NCBI GenBank assembly: GCA_947579665.1
Contig: OX388348.1
Location: forward strand, 15,066,001 to 15,130,000
Direction of reading: 5' to 3'
Origin: Sympetrum striolatum
Lineage: Eukaryota > Arthropoda > Insecta > Odonata > Libellulidae
Length of the DNA: 64,000 nucleotides
The notes beneath the pieces are model-generated. The model made no database searches and had not been told where the DNA came from. It saw only the letters and a program-made list of their open reading frames with translations. Position numbers and translations under genes: made by a program. Below, in pieces: positions 12,261 through 24,742 of this stretch; position 1 is the first letter of the stretch, and each line of letters begins with the position of its first letter.

Positions 12261-12900
12261 GATCAGTAACCTTTTTTTATTTCCTCTTGTGCCGGACGAA
12301 TCCTCAATACAATCATGAAATTGCCGCTGAGTAAACCGCTGCAAATTAAGCCCCCATTTTCCCCCCAAACTTCCTCTCCAGGTATCACACCGATAGCCGA
12401 AACTGGCAAAAGCCTACATAATTCGACAAAAGAAGTTCGTGGGAGTTGAATGCGAGAGTCTTTGGTGCAATTAGCCGATGAGGTTTCGCCATTCACTAAG
12501 TGGTTCGCGGCATGACAAATGAACAAGGATAGCCGTACGAATTGTCTTCGGATGCCGAGGATGGGGCAACTAGGACCACAATGCATGCGGAATCACGCCA
12601 TTAGCGGAAACGGTTCCCCGTCCGACAAAATCCCGTTTCTCTGAAACGCCGCGGAGATTTTTTAGTCCCTTTCATGCCGACGGTCCCAAGCCTCTCCTTT
12701 AATAAGTCCCACGCATTCGATGGAATCTTCCGAAACAGTGGAACGGGCTTAAGAGCGTGGCTTTTCGAATCCTAAAAGCGTGACGCTTCGTTGACTTTCT
12801 AACCGGCCTACGAATTTCGTTCGGAGACTTATTCTTTCGTTGCGTATCTACGGAATTATTTGATTTTTCCGAAAGGGGTTTGGGTCTAGGTCAGAAGTCC
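12260..12900. other. GC/CpG-rich patch
   Basis: About 600 bases of raised GC with many CpG dinucleotides, densest from 12540 to 12860. Open frames on the minus strand (longest 107 codons, 12586-12263) lack recognisable motifs. Function unknown. Confidence 0.45.
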
Positions 12901-14949
12901 CAGAGTTGGGTTAAGGCCAATGTTTCCTACGCAGGATGATTGTGGGAACACTGAAAGACTAAGCGTAAGAAGCGCTTACCGAAAGGATTTCATTCGATGT
13001 AAAAGGTAATACGTAGATTTCTTGCCCAAAATCATTCTTAATCCTTTAGAACTGTACAAATAAGAGTTTGAGCTTTCAGAATATTAAATGCACTAAATGT
13101 TACATCAAATATTTTCTTCTCAGAACTGTTGGTAAGACTCATTTTATATCATCTTTTTTAAGATGCAAATCATTAATATATCAGTAAATACTTTTTGAAC
13201 GCAACAGAATAAAAATGTTTTTAATTTTTCGAAACATAAATAATTGCACTAACTTTGAATAACAATAAATAATTGTGTGTAATGTTACGTAGCTATATAA
13301 GAAAATATAAATTATTGCAATAAATTTTAATTTTTACCGCATATAATGTATTGTAATCAAGTAAGTAAGTACCTTCATCGACTAGTATTACTAGTTACTA
13401 GTACGAGCATTTGTCATCATATCCCATTAAAGTCGTTCTATATTATTAAATATATATTTCAATCAAACAAGCACTGAAATATTTCCTGCATTTTCCTGGA
13501 AGTTATTTTAAGTTTATATTTCTTCGTAAACATATTTTAAAGGCATTAATAACATTTCTTTCCTTACTGCGAAAAAGAATAATATGGGCACACATTTTAA
13601 CCATTTTAACTTATTCAGATAAAAGATGAATTATGAGAAATAGAAAAATACCAACCGATTAATCTTCGAAACCGGTTGTGTAACAGTTTTTCGTAAAAAT
13701 AAAAAATTGTGGCAAAAGTTCAATTCCATGTTAGATTCTTTCCAAAATGGATTACCACAACACCTCGCCTGATTCTGTGAAGTTTAACCCTAATGACTTT
13801 AGCGACTTTGAGATCGTAGCTGACACAGGAAAAAAATACGCAAACAGTTTTTTTAACAGAGATGAGTCATTTATTTATTGGCTTGGGTGTTTCCTACGTT
13901 GGATTTGTAATATTTTTACACGACTTTAACATTTTATTATTCGTGGACGATTCATTAATTTCAATTCATAGCGGTTCAATAAATTTAATTATATTACTTA
14001 TTTATGATTTGATAGGCAGTTTTGTTTTATAGGTAGAATAAATTGAACTTTCAAATTCACATTGCGTATATGTCCAATTTAAGAGCATTTTGGTCGGGAA
14101 ATGATCTCATTGAAAGCTCAATGAAACGTTGAATTCGGAAATATTTGATAAAGCTGTTAATTATTGGTTAATATAAATTTATAATAATAGCTTTCAATTT
14201 CATTAATAACGTGTGTTCTATTTAATTCAGATTTTTAAATTGAAATAAACCTAGAATTTATTGCGATGAACTTTCATATAGCATTGTTAACTGGAATTGG
14301 TGGGAATTGAAATTGATTTTTCTCTTTCTTTCCAGCAAGAGGAATGCTTCCTATATGGAATTTATAATTAATTTCCCTTGAATGTACTGCGAGATAATTT
14401 TATAAAAACTGTTATCGAATCAATGGGAATGTATAAAAAATAACAATGATTCAGCAATACAGTAAACGGAGGTAATTTCATTGGTAAATTGTCTACCGTA
14501 TTTTATTTTGTTACATTAAAGTCGAGAAAAATATTTCATAACTGGAGCTTAAAATTATAAGATAGCAATCATTTTAGACTTCAAACAGAGAATTTATTAA
14601 GTGTAAATTATCATCTTAAATAAGAAAGGAAACATAAAGAATTGATATGGGAAAATTAAGGTAATTATGTAAGTTTCTCTAGGCTATATCAATATTCAAT
14701 AACCGACTGTCGCGAGTAACTTAAATCAAATGCTAAACTCATTTACTTAACTGAAAACTTATCCTGTTCGTCCTAATAAATATTCACTTCTGTTAACCTT
14801 ATTTATTTTCCAACATAATTTTTCAACCCTTATCTTCGAAAAGACAGTATGATACAGAATAATTCAGGGTGGTGTCTGAAGAAATAACCAGGTATTCCAT
14901 TACCCAGAAATTTACAACTCAGCTAATTTACTTAAATATTTATTTGAAA
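12901..14949. other. AT-rich sequence, no gene recognised
   Basis: No gene or bounded element. A 60-codon open frame at 13747-13929 has no recognisable motif. A short run of overlapping ACTAGT-type palindromes lies at about 13380-13403. Confidence 0.55.
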
Positions 14950-15219
14950 AACGCATTGGAATCAGCAACGTATCCAACGTGGTACGCAACGGAAGTCTTA
15001 AAAAAAAAACTCTTTAATCCAATTATAATATTACCGCACTTATTGTTAAATCCTTTATCACTAAGCAACAGTGAGTTCGAAAAATATAAAAGCGAAAAGA
15101 ACGCATAATATTCAGCAACGTCTCCAACGTGGTATGCAACGGAAGTCTTAAAAAATAAACCTCTAAATCTAATTCTAATTTTACCACGCTTATTGTTAGA
15201 CCCTTAATCACTATGCATC
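14950..15219 (+). repeat. Tandem duplication, about 150-bp unit, two copies
   Basis: The block starting AACGCATTGGAATCAGCAAC (14950) recurs at 15100 with about four fifths of bases identical over 110 bp, including the exact shared strings TCCAACGTGGTA and GCAACGGAAGTCTTAAAAAA. The period is 150 bp. The second unit merges into the following pyrimidine-rich patch. It is a local segmental duplication with no coding signal. Confidence 0.75.
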
Positions 15220-15540
15220 CGCTTAAGCCCCCCGCGACGTGTCTCCCCACACACACCTACTTAACGAAGGGCGAAAGAAGAGGACTTTCAGTCACAACCC
15301 TCCCCAACCAATCACCCCGTCCCCGAATGCATTCTTCGCGTCGATTCCTCCCGCGTACATTCACCTCTATATATACTCCCTTTTCTTCCGGGGTCCCTTT
15401 CCTCCCACGCCTCAAGAATGCTCTTCCGTCTTCACGACATTACTCCATCCACAAATGTCTTTCCTCTTCCCTTTCTCTACGCTTCCATTCATCAGTCTGC
15501 CCCTTCCTCCCTTGTTTCCTGTACGCATTTGAGTGTGTGC
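15220..15540 (+). other. Pyrimidine-rich GC patch
   Basis: The plus strand is strongly C/T-rich, with several CpGs. Two overlapping open frames (15213-15650, 145 codons; 15239-15532, 97 codons) are rich in Ser, Pro, Leu and Phe, as expected from reading a pyrimidine tract, and show no domain. I treat them as compositional artefacts. Confidence 0.45.
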
Positions 15541-15749
15541 ACTATATATACTTTGTTCCACTTAAGGTAGCACCCAGTGCATTCGGGAATCACCCGGTAA
15601 GGTCAACCGACGGATGTTCGTTTGGTCTTGAGGTTGAATTTCAGGGTTAGTAGCTTAAAACTTTTTCTAACGATATAGAATTTTAAGATTCTGTAAGAGT
15701 AAAATCCCCTCTAATTTTTCTGGTTTCAGTGGTGTAAGTTTACCTAACA

Positions 15750-16055
15750 GCCTTGTATGTAATTTTGATCTCTGTGATTTGTTTTTTCATTTTTCCCACC
15801 TGTGATTATTAATCGTTATTTTTTCTTTTGTAATTAATAACCCTTTTATTTTTTTGTAAATTTATTCATTTTTGCATATTAATTTTATAATTGCCATTAC
15901 TTAAATTTTATTTTTATCGTGTTTTTGCGGTTTTTTTCAACCCTCTTCTCCGTGGGTATTTTCCCGCAACGTGGGTTTTTCCTTTGTTAACATTCAGTTG
16001 CAAAGATTTTTCCCCACACACTTCTCTCTCTATTTGTTTCAATTTATGTAAATTC
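15750..16055 (+). mobile_element. LINE 3' UTR fragment (family shared with 54.2 kb)
   Basis: The segment 15919-16042 is clearly homologous to the reverse complement of 54230-54348. Shared exact strings include TTTTCCCGCA, GTGGGTTTTTC and TTTTCCCCACA, in the same order and spacing. The 54-kb copy continues to an AATAAA and ATT-repeat terminus, so both are 3' untranslated parts of one non-LTR family. This copy lacks that terminus: the match stops near 16042 and unlike sequence follows. No coding part is recognisable. Confidence 0.6.
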
Positions 16056-17100
16056 TCAAGTCCCGGCTCAACGTGATTGACAGGACTCACCTAGATGAGA
16101 AAAATTTGTTTGGCTAAATGAGATAATTAATATTTTACGAATATTTTGTTTCCTGGCGAAAGATTGTGGAACTCTCTAACAAATTGTCTACGATAATAAT
16201 AGGTAATAAAGTCAAGAAATAAATGTTTTACACGAGTGAAATAAAACTACAAAAAACTTGCTTGAGTCTTACTAATTTACTCATTTGTGAAGATCCGCCT
16301 GGTATAAGACTTCTATTGGCTGGAAACACTTTTATAGGTTTATTTTGCTAGAGTAGTTATAGCAGACAAAGATTTTCTAAATGTAGATGTAATTGTTATT
16401 ATTATGGTTAGAATATTCCTTCCTAAAAATAATTTACCACTAATTAATCAAAAATCTTCGTTTTTGAGATTCATGTAGAAAAAGTAAGAAACGTTAATTT
16501 AAGAAATTTACAATAAGTAGCATTTTCATCCTATCTCTGTCGATAATTGTATTATAAAATATATAACCGAGCTTCTCTATTTAAATTCATCAGTAGGAAT
16601 AGTCATCCATTCATTATTGAAACATTTATCTAGATATATTGCTATTATGATAAAATTTGAAATTCTATCGCTGAATGGAAGCTCGCTAGCGTATACTTAG
16701 CCTCATTAGAAATTGTATGTTTGGAATCTATCAAATCAGTTTAGATGCAAGACATTTTACATACCCTAATTGGTTGGATATCGAATTGCAAAATAGATTT
16801 CTGGGTTGCTACAAGTGTTACGTGATATCACAAATACATTATGCAAAAATGTATTATTACATTAAATATCTTCTCTCAGTATTCTATACATTGCGTTAAT
16901 TGCCAATAGTTATAAGAAATATTCTAAATGCAAAAATGAATCATGTTACGAAATAAAAAATGTATCCAAAAAGATAAGATGGAGTACAGCCCTTAAAAAT
17001 ATAAAAAATTATGATATCTTATGATATGGTTGCATAAGATAATGATTGCAGTCATGCGGGAGCACTTGCATTTGAGCTTTGAATTCCATTTTTAAAACAA
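16056..17100. other. AT-rich sequence, no gene recognised
   Basis: Nothing with defined boundaries. A 60-codon open frame at 16717-16899 has no recognisable motif. Confidence 0.55.
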
Positions 17101-17109
17101 AAAGTACCA

Positions 17110-17430
17110 CAGCCTCAACCTCTAGTCTCAAGGAGAATTTCCTACCCTTTTCTCTCTCCCTGTTTATCTTTTTCTCTCTTTCTTTCTTTAGTCATCCTTC
17201 CCGTCCTGTGGCCCAATCCATCTCCGGTCTTCTCAGGAAGGAAAGGAAAAACATTGCCGGACCTCACGCGGAGGCCGGGAGATTTGCATTAATAAAGGAG
17301 TATATAAATATGTATGGCTGCGGGAGAAGATTTTTCTGCTAGAGAAAAAAGAAACGTGTGTGTTTCGTGGTGCGGGAAAGGGAGCCCTGGAACTAAGAGT
17401 GACTTGGGCACAGCGGTCGTCTGGGATTCC
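17110..17430 (+). other. Pyrimidine tract followed by mixed GC patch
   Basis: A C/T tract (17135-17195) ends in TTTCTTTAG, which resembles a 3' splice site, and is followed by a CpG-containing segment. The 87-codon open frame across it (17079-17342) has no recognisable motif. The same layout recurs near 21.8 kb. I see no partner exon, so I do not call an exon. Confidence 0.3.
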
Positions 17431-20400
17431 TGACAGACTATGGCCCTTCCACAGCCATATACGTTTTATTTGCTACATTTCGGTGAAAATACAGTTGTTC
17501 ATTGTACTATCCCTGTCTTTAAACTTTATGACTTCGTTATTTTATACATGTTGATATAATTGACCCTTGCATATAGGAATAAAATATTTTAAACATTTTC
17601 CGGTCAAAATGAGGAACATTTTTAACGAGAATTTCCGTAGTTTTTTCTGGACAATTGAAAACTGCTTTATTCAATTAATGAATTTTAAATTAACTTGTTC
17701 AATTGTATAATTAATTTACTGTCATCTTTTTGTAAATACGTTAGTGCCTTTTATATGTATATGCATAATTGTAATACAAATAATGTGACATTGGCATATT
17801 GAATTAGTAGTGTATTTTACTACTGTTCTTTTTTCTATCTGACAAGACATCTATTAATTTCAGTGAAATATCTGAATTTATTGTTACTGTTACATGTCAA
17901 TAAATAAACTAAACTATATTGAAGCAAATTAATATGGAACATTACGATTCCTGACTATTTTATTTGGCCATGGTTTTTACATTCACATGAGGTTGGTCTG
18001 AGCAATGACCCATAAATTGAACAGAATTACTATAATAATAAATTGATAAATTGAATAAGATTACACTTGTTAAAGCTCTCATGGATAAGACACGCTGATT
18101 TTGTAAGAAATAGATCATGATATTGATTCATTGTATATTCATGTGTTTTTATTCCATTAAAAAACTTGATGAGAACTCATCAGAGATGGCTAACAATCTT
18201 TGACGTGTATGCATACCGTGAAGCGATATCCCATGAAGTAATATTACCTAAACGTTTTTCCCACCTATTATTAATATTAACACCACTGCGGATACAAGTA
18301 TATCATGAGACCTTCAACTGGAGTATTTATTTGATCTATGACTGAATGCTATCAATATCAAAGTGCCTATGTAATAATAAAGTTAGCAATTTAAATTATT
18401 AAATAATAGTTACCAATTTCACTGAAAAGAAAACACGGAAATATTGTCGTTTTTTACATAAAAACAAATTCGATAAAGAAACTCTTCGTTTAACGTTTTT
18501 ATGAATGTTTACAAACATATTCATCAAACACTAAAAAAACATCGTGTTTAAATATTCGATATAATTAATAAGATATTTAGTGGTTAAAAAGTTTTATATT
18601 TCTGAAAGTATGCTCAAACGGTATAAGCTCAAATAATATAATTTTAGCGGAAAAGTTATGCAATCGAAGACAATGCACGATATTAATAACGATAAAGAAG
18701 TGTTTCCCCATTTTAGTAGTGCCGATTGGACAAATACTTTTCTTTTTTAGAATTCTATTACATAAAACTAAACGATAAATTCGATCAAAAACTAAAAAAT
18801 TCTTGATTGTTAATAATGTAGGTGATATTCAATTTTTCACTTGATATTGCTGAGAATATTTAGTTATTCAAATTCTATTTTCTTAGCCATGTTACTATCA
18901 GCTCCAAATATATATATTTTCATAAGAAATTCAAATAAGATAAGACTTGCTGACGTCCATTATTGATGAGATATTCGGTTAGAGGAGTGATGGATGACTT
19001 TTCAAGCTTCTTTGGCTAAAGATAGACCTGGCGATACAATAGAAACATTCTGAATAAGGGATTATATTCAGCAGTTAATGCCGCCGAAAGATGATACTTT
19101 TCGAATTCATCTCCTGAGATATACTGATGTATCTCAATTCTAAAGATGCTTATCTTTTGGTTACCCATAAAACATCCTTTTGCCTTCTTATTCTCAGAAA
19201 AATGTATATCTTCAATCTACAAATATTTCCAAATAGCTATTGAATGTATAGGTAGTTACTTCAAATAGTACTGAAAGAAAATTATAAACTATAACTAAAA
19301 GAAACTGGAATAAAATTTCAACACAGAGCCAAAGAAACGTTTCCTTGTAGTCTCGAACGAAGTCAGAGTGATTGCTATAATTTTACTTATATATTAAAGA
19401 AGCAAGTACTATAAGTTTTTTACAGATCACCGAGATAAAGTTCTATGAAAAAAATTTAACGAGATAAAGAATTTTTTCCGCAAATTTGTATAAGAACAGC
19501 ATTTTTTATTCCCTTAAATCTGATTACATTTGAAGTTTAACTAAATCTTACATCCTTATCTAAATGAGTTTCCTTTCCACATCTACTCGTATAATTCAAA
19601 TTATCCTATCAACTCACTCCTTATCATAAATGTAAAAATATCCTATGTCCTTTCAGAAATACACTTTCAAACACACCTCGCAAGTGCAATATTCCACAAA
19701 GAGATGGAAATTCTGCAAACATCCTATTTATTCCCGGAAAATGTTACATATACTTGATTTAAACCTATCCACCCAATCCCAGCTATTCATAATATAAAGT
19801 ATCCTTAGTAATATCCTCTATTCACCATTTAACGTCAAAAAAACCTCACGCCAAGTTGAAAGCAAACTATCATTTCAGTAGGATGCATTACAACTTATCG
19901 TTCTTTAGCAAATATAGATAAAAGAGACGAATTAATTGCACTGAAGCGCAATTAAATCGTTTCAAACAAGTTTTCTCTCTCCCCTATATAAGATAAGTTT
20001 TCGTCTAATCTTCCTGCAACGTTTTGCTACATTTTTTCATCATACGTGTTTTTTCAGCACATCTATAATGCACTTTTATTCCCTCTCCTAACTTGGCATT
20101 TTACTCCAACGTTATTTGCAACTAAAACTTCAGCGTAGAAAGAGTCTTTCTAGGAAATTTCCTTTGCCTTAATTACATCTTAGTCTCTGAGCCTCTTACG
20201 ACCCACATTACCTAAGGCGCACCTCTGTCAGCTCTAAAGAGCCACGTCATTGCTTTGAAAACGGCACATTATTTACTCAAATTTTTTGGATGCTTTACTT
20301 CAATTTTAGAATCACAGATGAGGAACTGTAACGGAAATGTAAACTCAACTGAGTTTACTCTATAGTATTCATCTACTATGAAAAATGATTTTATAAGTAT

Positions 20401-21700
20401 GTATGACATTCTGTGTCATTCAATTCCCTCTACTATTTAAACTAATAAAACGGCATGTTTTTGGCTTTTTGCATTTATAATATCAAATTATGGCTTGGAA
20501 TCACTATAATATCAAATCACGGTCCGGTGCTTATCTTTAAATGAAGTAAAACTGCCATGAGGAGTGGAGACAACACTGATCTGCATATTAAAGATTTAAT
20601 CCTTGAAGTTTTCACACAGGCTAGTTTTTGTCATACATTCTAATAAGTTACGATTTGAGAAATGAGTTCATACATTTTCGGGAGAGATGGTGACAAGGTT
20701 CAGGCCGTCAAGAAAGCTCAGGAATGACCAATATCACCCAAAGTCAAAGCTAATGAGTAAAAACGTTTTTGGATCTAGGATTCGAACCAAGAACTATGCA
20801 CACTTTACATTACCTTTCAAAACATTTTTCAAATTGAATCTATTTAAACTAAATAAGGACGTTACTTATTTATTTACAAATTGACGGATGAGAATTGAAT
20901 GAGGAAAGTCTACATTGAAAGAAGCGAGTATGTGTTAATTAGGACAAACAAAACCTTTACATCATGCAAAAAAATCTCAGAAAAAACAAAAGAGGAAAAG
21001 AACAACAACTGTGTACTTAATTCACGTTTTCCTCAGGAGATACTATTCAAAAAAAACCTGGAATGTGGTTTCACATTGAGAATACTATACCATATTTAAA
21101 TACAGAAATAATTGTCTTACGGTACATCCACTGAAAAGGGTGTGTAAATGAATGTTTTCTCCAACTAGTCCTTTCTCGATCTGTAAGGGGATTTTTAACC
21201 TTGGAGACTATATTCCCTGCATTAATCTCACGAGGAATGACTTTCAATAAAATGGTATGAAGAATCTTCGGTTTCCAGTAACGATTAAAGAGAGTTTTCC
21301 AGTTTTACTCACATCTAATGCTCTTTATAATTACGAAATCTACCCATTAACCGAAAACACCTCCTTAGACTTCTTCGAGACCTACACAAACTGTTAAGCA
21401 CCAAAAACGTTTTATAACGGGTAGGAGTCCGCGGTGTTGCCAGACTATAAACTTCGTCTCACTGACTGCATAAGATTCGGGGGCACCCGTTCGATTCATT
21501 TTTGTAATGGTCTGTACATTCTAATTTGTAGTACAATTCACGTCTAAGCAGCTGTGAGGGGATTATCACACAAAGAATAGAGCAGCTAAGTTAAGATTCC
21601 CGAGCGATATCAGCTATTCCTCTCCATCACGACTCGGTGTGAAGAGAAATTCTCGACAATAATTAAGACGTCTTATTTATCGTGTTTTCCTCGCGACGGC
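17431..21700. other. Long AT-rich stretch, no gene recognised
   Basis: About 4.3 kb without a recognisable gene. An isolated B-box match (GGTTCGAATCC on the minus strand, 20788-20778) has no A box at the right distance. Open frames at 20687-20884 and 20899-21099 are short and featureless. Confidence 0.5.
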
Positions 21701-22170
21701 ACTTGTTCAGAGATTCTTAGGCGAGGACAGGCAAAAATGAGAACCCTTGGTTTACTTGACCTAAATACAGCTTTTCCCTTCTCCTTGTCTCTCTCTTGCG
21801 ACCTTTCTCTTTTTCTGTTTCCTTTCTCCTTCCTCAGCAAACAATCTCTCCCTCTCAATTCATCCAATCTTGTTTCTGCGAAAAGTTGGTCCGAAGAAAG
21901 TTTAGCAAATGTTGATGAAATTTTTCCCCCATTCCACGCAGCTCGACGGTTCCCCGCATTTATGTTATTACGAAGTTATTCAATTTCGGCCAGAAATTTA
22001 TACGCAGAATGGAGAAAAAATACGACTTTATTATTATTTGATTCGCGAGAGTAATGTCTCCTTTTTGATTTCCTTGAGGAGAAAATGCGTGTTTCGATGC
22101 GAGAAGGTTAATGTAGCTCTGAGAAAGAGGAAATGGAAAGCATCATTGAAGTTTCCGCATTAACTGTGCG
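21700..22170 (+). other. Pyrimidine-rich patch with open frames
   Basis: A strong C/T tract on the plus strand (21770-21860) includes CCTTCCTCAG, a good 3' splice-site look-alike. Open frames of 105 codons (21737-22054) and 84 codons (21909-22163) overlap it and carry no recognisable motif. Confidence 0.3.
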
Positions 22171-23039
22171 AAAGAGTTGAAATGTACGAGATTTATCTTC
22201 AGGAGAATTGTGACTGTTACGATATGGATGACAAAACCTCTTTTCCATCCCTTTTTTGTAAGATAAAGTTCCTGTTCTCCAAGTTATTACTTGTAGTCAG
22301 TATTATATTCTTATCTACATTACTCTAATCGTATTAATCTTTAGTATTATCTGTTGGTTAGATATGATCATTACCTACAATAGTAAATTAATCCAAGAAC
22401 ATTGGGATTACCTCGTTGGTGAACATTAAAAATTGCTAAATAGTATACAGTTAGTTGATAATGTTTAAATACCGAATGTTCAAACTGAAAATATAATATC
22501 ATTGGAAAATTCAAGAAAATTGCAAAATAGAAGTTTCTTGCTAAGAATTTTCATGCTTCAATTTAATCTAGTAACTGTATATAATGGAGATAATTAAATA
22601 AGAAATCCGGTTTTTGCATTAAGATATTTAGTATTTAAATATCATAAGGATTTTATGTAACTATTCTACTCAACGATTTTAACGTTATGCATTGTTATAA
22701 GTATCAGTAACGATTCAGTTATTCATCAAGATTTTATCATTTTAATAAATTACAAATTCGCTCGAGCATAAAAATTTCGTTTGAATAAACTAGTTCGTTC
22801 AACCCGTCTCTTTAAACAAAAATATATAACAGAACGCGTATCGTGGTAAAATGTGCACGTGCACTCATACTGGCAGCATAGCGAATCCGTTCCACCAAAA
22901 CCCTTCCCCAATCCCATAAAATCTTCCATACATCTCAAGACGAACAAATACCACAAACTCTCATATTCAATCTAGAGGAGCAAAACGCGTAGAAAACGAA
23001 AATTCCAGGAGCATCTCTTTAAACAAATCGAGAGCGGAT
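22171..23039. other. AT-rich sequence, no gene recognised
   Basis: No coding region, RNA gene or repeat with defined ends seen. Confidence 0.55.
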
Positions 23040-23600
23040 TGCAATCAAGAGCTACGCGCGGCAGAGTATGATCGCTACCGATATCACTATCAGGGGAAGA
23101 CTGCAGAAAGACATCGGTGAATGGGAAGGGGTAATGGGGTCAAAAACCAGGCTAGGCGTACAAAGTTAGAACTGCATAGAGCACGACCGTGACTCACCAA
23201 GGACGCGAATTTTCATACCGAGATTGAACGGAGCGTAGAAAAGCCGTGTATCGATTGACTGTACGAATCGAGAGTCCACGATGAGGCAATCGGAGCCAGC
23301 AGTCGCCTCTCGCCGGAAGGGACATTAATGTATAGAAATTGCAGTCTGTCAAAGCGTAGCAATCCATCTTACGGCAAATACGGGAAGAGCAAGCGTTCGG
23401 TGCAATCGCAGGGGATGGAATCTCCGGTGGAAACCGGTTGTATCCATACTGGATGCGTTTGGGGTAAATCCTTGGCTTTCCTTTCTTTCCCGAACAAAAA
23501 AGACGTCCTCGCAAGGAGATAAATATCCTATATCGGGGCCTCGATTTGTCTCCACCCTTTTTTATTCCCTTTACGTCTCGGAGGGTTTACTTTTGAAGCG
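23040..23600. other. GC/CpG-rich patch
   Basis: A well-defined CpG-rich patch of about 560 bases. It contains frequent CG dinucleotides and an imperfect inverted repeat around TCCGG/CCGG (23422-23440). Open frames exist on both strands (up to 106 codons, 23514-23194) with no recognisable domain. It is a candidate regulatory or unmethylated island by composition only. Confidence 0.45.
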
Positions 23601-23758
23601 AGTAACGGTGGGATACGTCTCGCATGATTTTCTTACCAAATCCATTATTCCGAATGACTCATTCATCACCGCCGTGTCTTATTCCATATTCCAATTGGAA
23701 TATGTCGCGCGTAAGACAAACGATATCGATGCTACCTTTCATCAACCGTGCCATACAG

Positions 23759-23932
23759 TTTTTAATGATATAATTCAATGGTAAAGAGTGATGAAAACAA
23801 CGCCATATCATAAACACATTTTAATGATACAATACGAGGTAAAGAGTTTTAAAACAACACTATAGCTTTATATATATTTTATTAAACTTTTTAATGATAT
23901 AATTACAAGGTATGTAATGAAAACTACACTTT
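23759..23932 (+). repeat. Degenerate tandem repeat, three units of about 60-69 bp
   Basis: Three successive units begin at about 23759, 23819 and 23888 with TTTTTAATGATA(T/C)AAT, followed by a GGTAAAGAGT-type block and AAAACAACRC. Unit lengths differ because unit 2 carries extra AT-rich sequence. It is a decayed minisatellite. Confidence 0.65.
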
Positions 23933-24479
23933 AGAAGGTAAATGATGATAATAAATAATAATAAAATATATTCAGTGCGAAAATTATCTAACCTAGAGTG
24001 TTTTTTACTCGGCTTCTGATTAAATACAATACAATGCAAGTGTTTTTTTGTCAAAATTTGGGCTAGAAATTTCCATCTACCATTTAACCCTAGCTATTTC
24101 ATTGTTTAACCCTAATATTTAATTGGTATTACCAGAGTTCTTAAAATTCCAAAATACATATTTAAGACAAAGTACTAACACAAGTATATATACTATAGTT
24201 TTGCAGCAAACTGAAGAGGGGTAGCCATTTACGTTTAGTATAGGTGACTGATATTTCCATTTTTACACGGAAATTTAGCGCAAATGCAAAATGTAAATCA
24301 TAATTCTTAACTTATGGCAGGGTATGACAGGGTTGCTTAACTCCGATTTTCAATTGCTAATTCTTCCTAAACAACGGCCTATTGAGTAGAACGGTCGGAC
24401 ATATGTCAATTATTTTTAAGCAGAGAATGTGGCCCTGAAAGTTTCGTTTGAATCCGTTTCCGACAAACCTGGTGTTCCC

Positions 24480-24742
24480 CTTGCTAGTAAACATTACAAT
24501 TGATGTAAAGGTGAGAAAAACTTACAAGGAGACACATAATTAAAAATTTTGAAGTTATACTTCTTTGCGCTCGTTGTAACGGGATGGGGTGTCGGTCGAA
24601 AAACCGCGTAACGCGTGAGATTTTTCGCGTTAGATTTTGTTGAAAAATAATTTCTGAAAAACAAATTTCCAGCCGGGGATCGAACCTGGGACTCTAGCGT
24701 GGTAGGCAAGCATCTTAACCATTCACCCACTGAGCCACTTGA
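24480..24742 (-). mobile_element. SINE-like element with tRNA-Gly-like head
   Basis: On the minus strand, 24740-24668 reads as a tRNA-like head. The A box TGGCTCAGTGGG (24737-24726) and B box GGTTCGATCCC (24686-24676) match RNA polymerase III consensus at tRNA spacing. The centre GCTTGCCTACCACGC resembles the tRNA-Gly(GCC) anticodon arm but with ACC. The flanks do not form an acceptor stem, so it is not a working tRNA gene. The body continues on the minus strand to about 24480 and includes CAAAGAAGTATAACTTC (24567-24551), which recurs inverted at 25449. It may instead be the end of the Helentron-like element whose endonuclease remnant follows. Confidence 0.6.

Noticed and set aside
13747..13929. 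60-codon frame with balanced, protein-like composition
   Set aside because: Isolated, no recognisable domain, no splice or promoter context.
15213..15650. 145-codon plus-strand frame
   Set aside because: Composition-driven in a C/T-rich patch, with an overlapping frame of the same character; no domain.
17135..17195. Polypyrimidine tract plus TTTAG as a real 3' splice site
   Set aside because: Such tracts recur in many patches and no coding exon follows.
20778..20788. Perfect B-box (GGTTCGAATCC) on the minus strand suggesting a tRNA or SINE
   Set aside because: No A box at tRNA spacing and no stems around it; an 11-mer alone is insufficient.
21480..21500. CCCGTTCGATTC resembling a T-arm
   Set aside because: No pairing arms and no A box.
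24668..24740. Functional tRNA-Gly gene
   Set aside because: No acceptor stem and an atypical ACC at the anticodon position.
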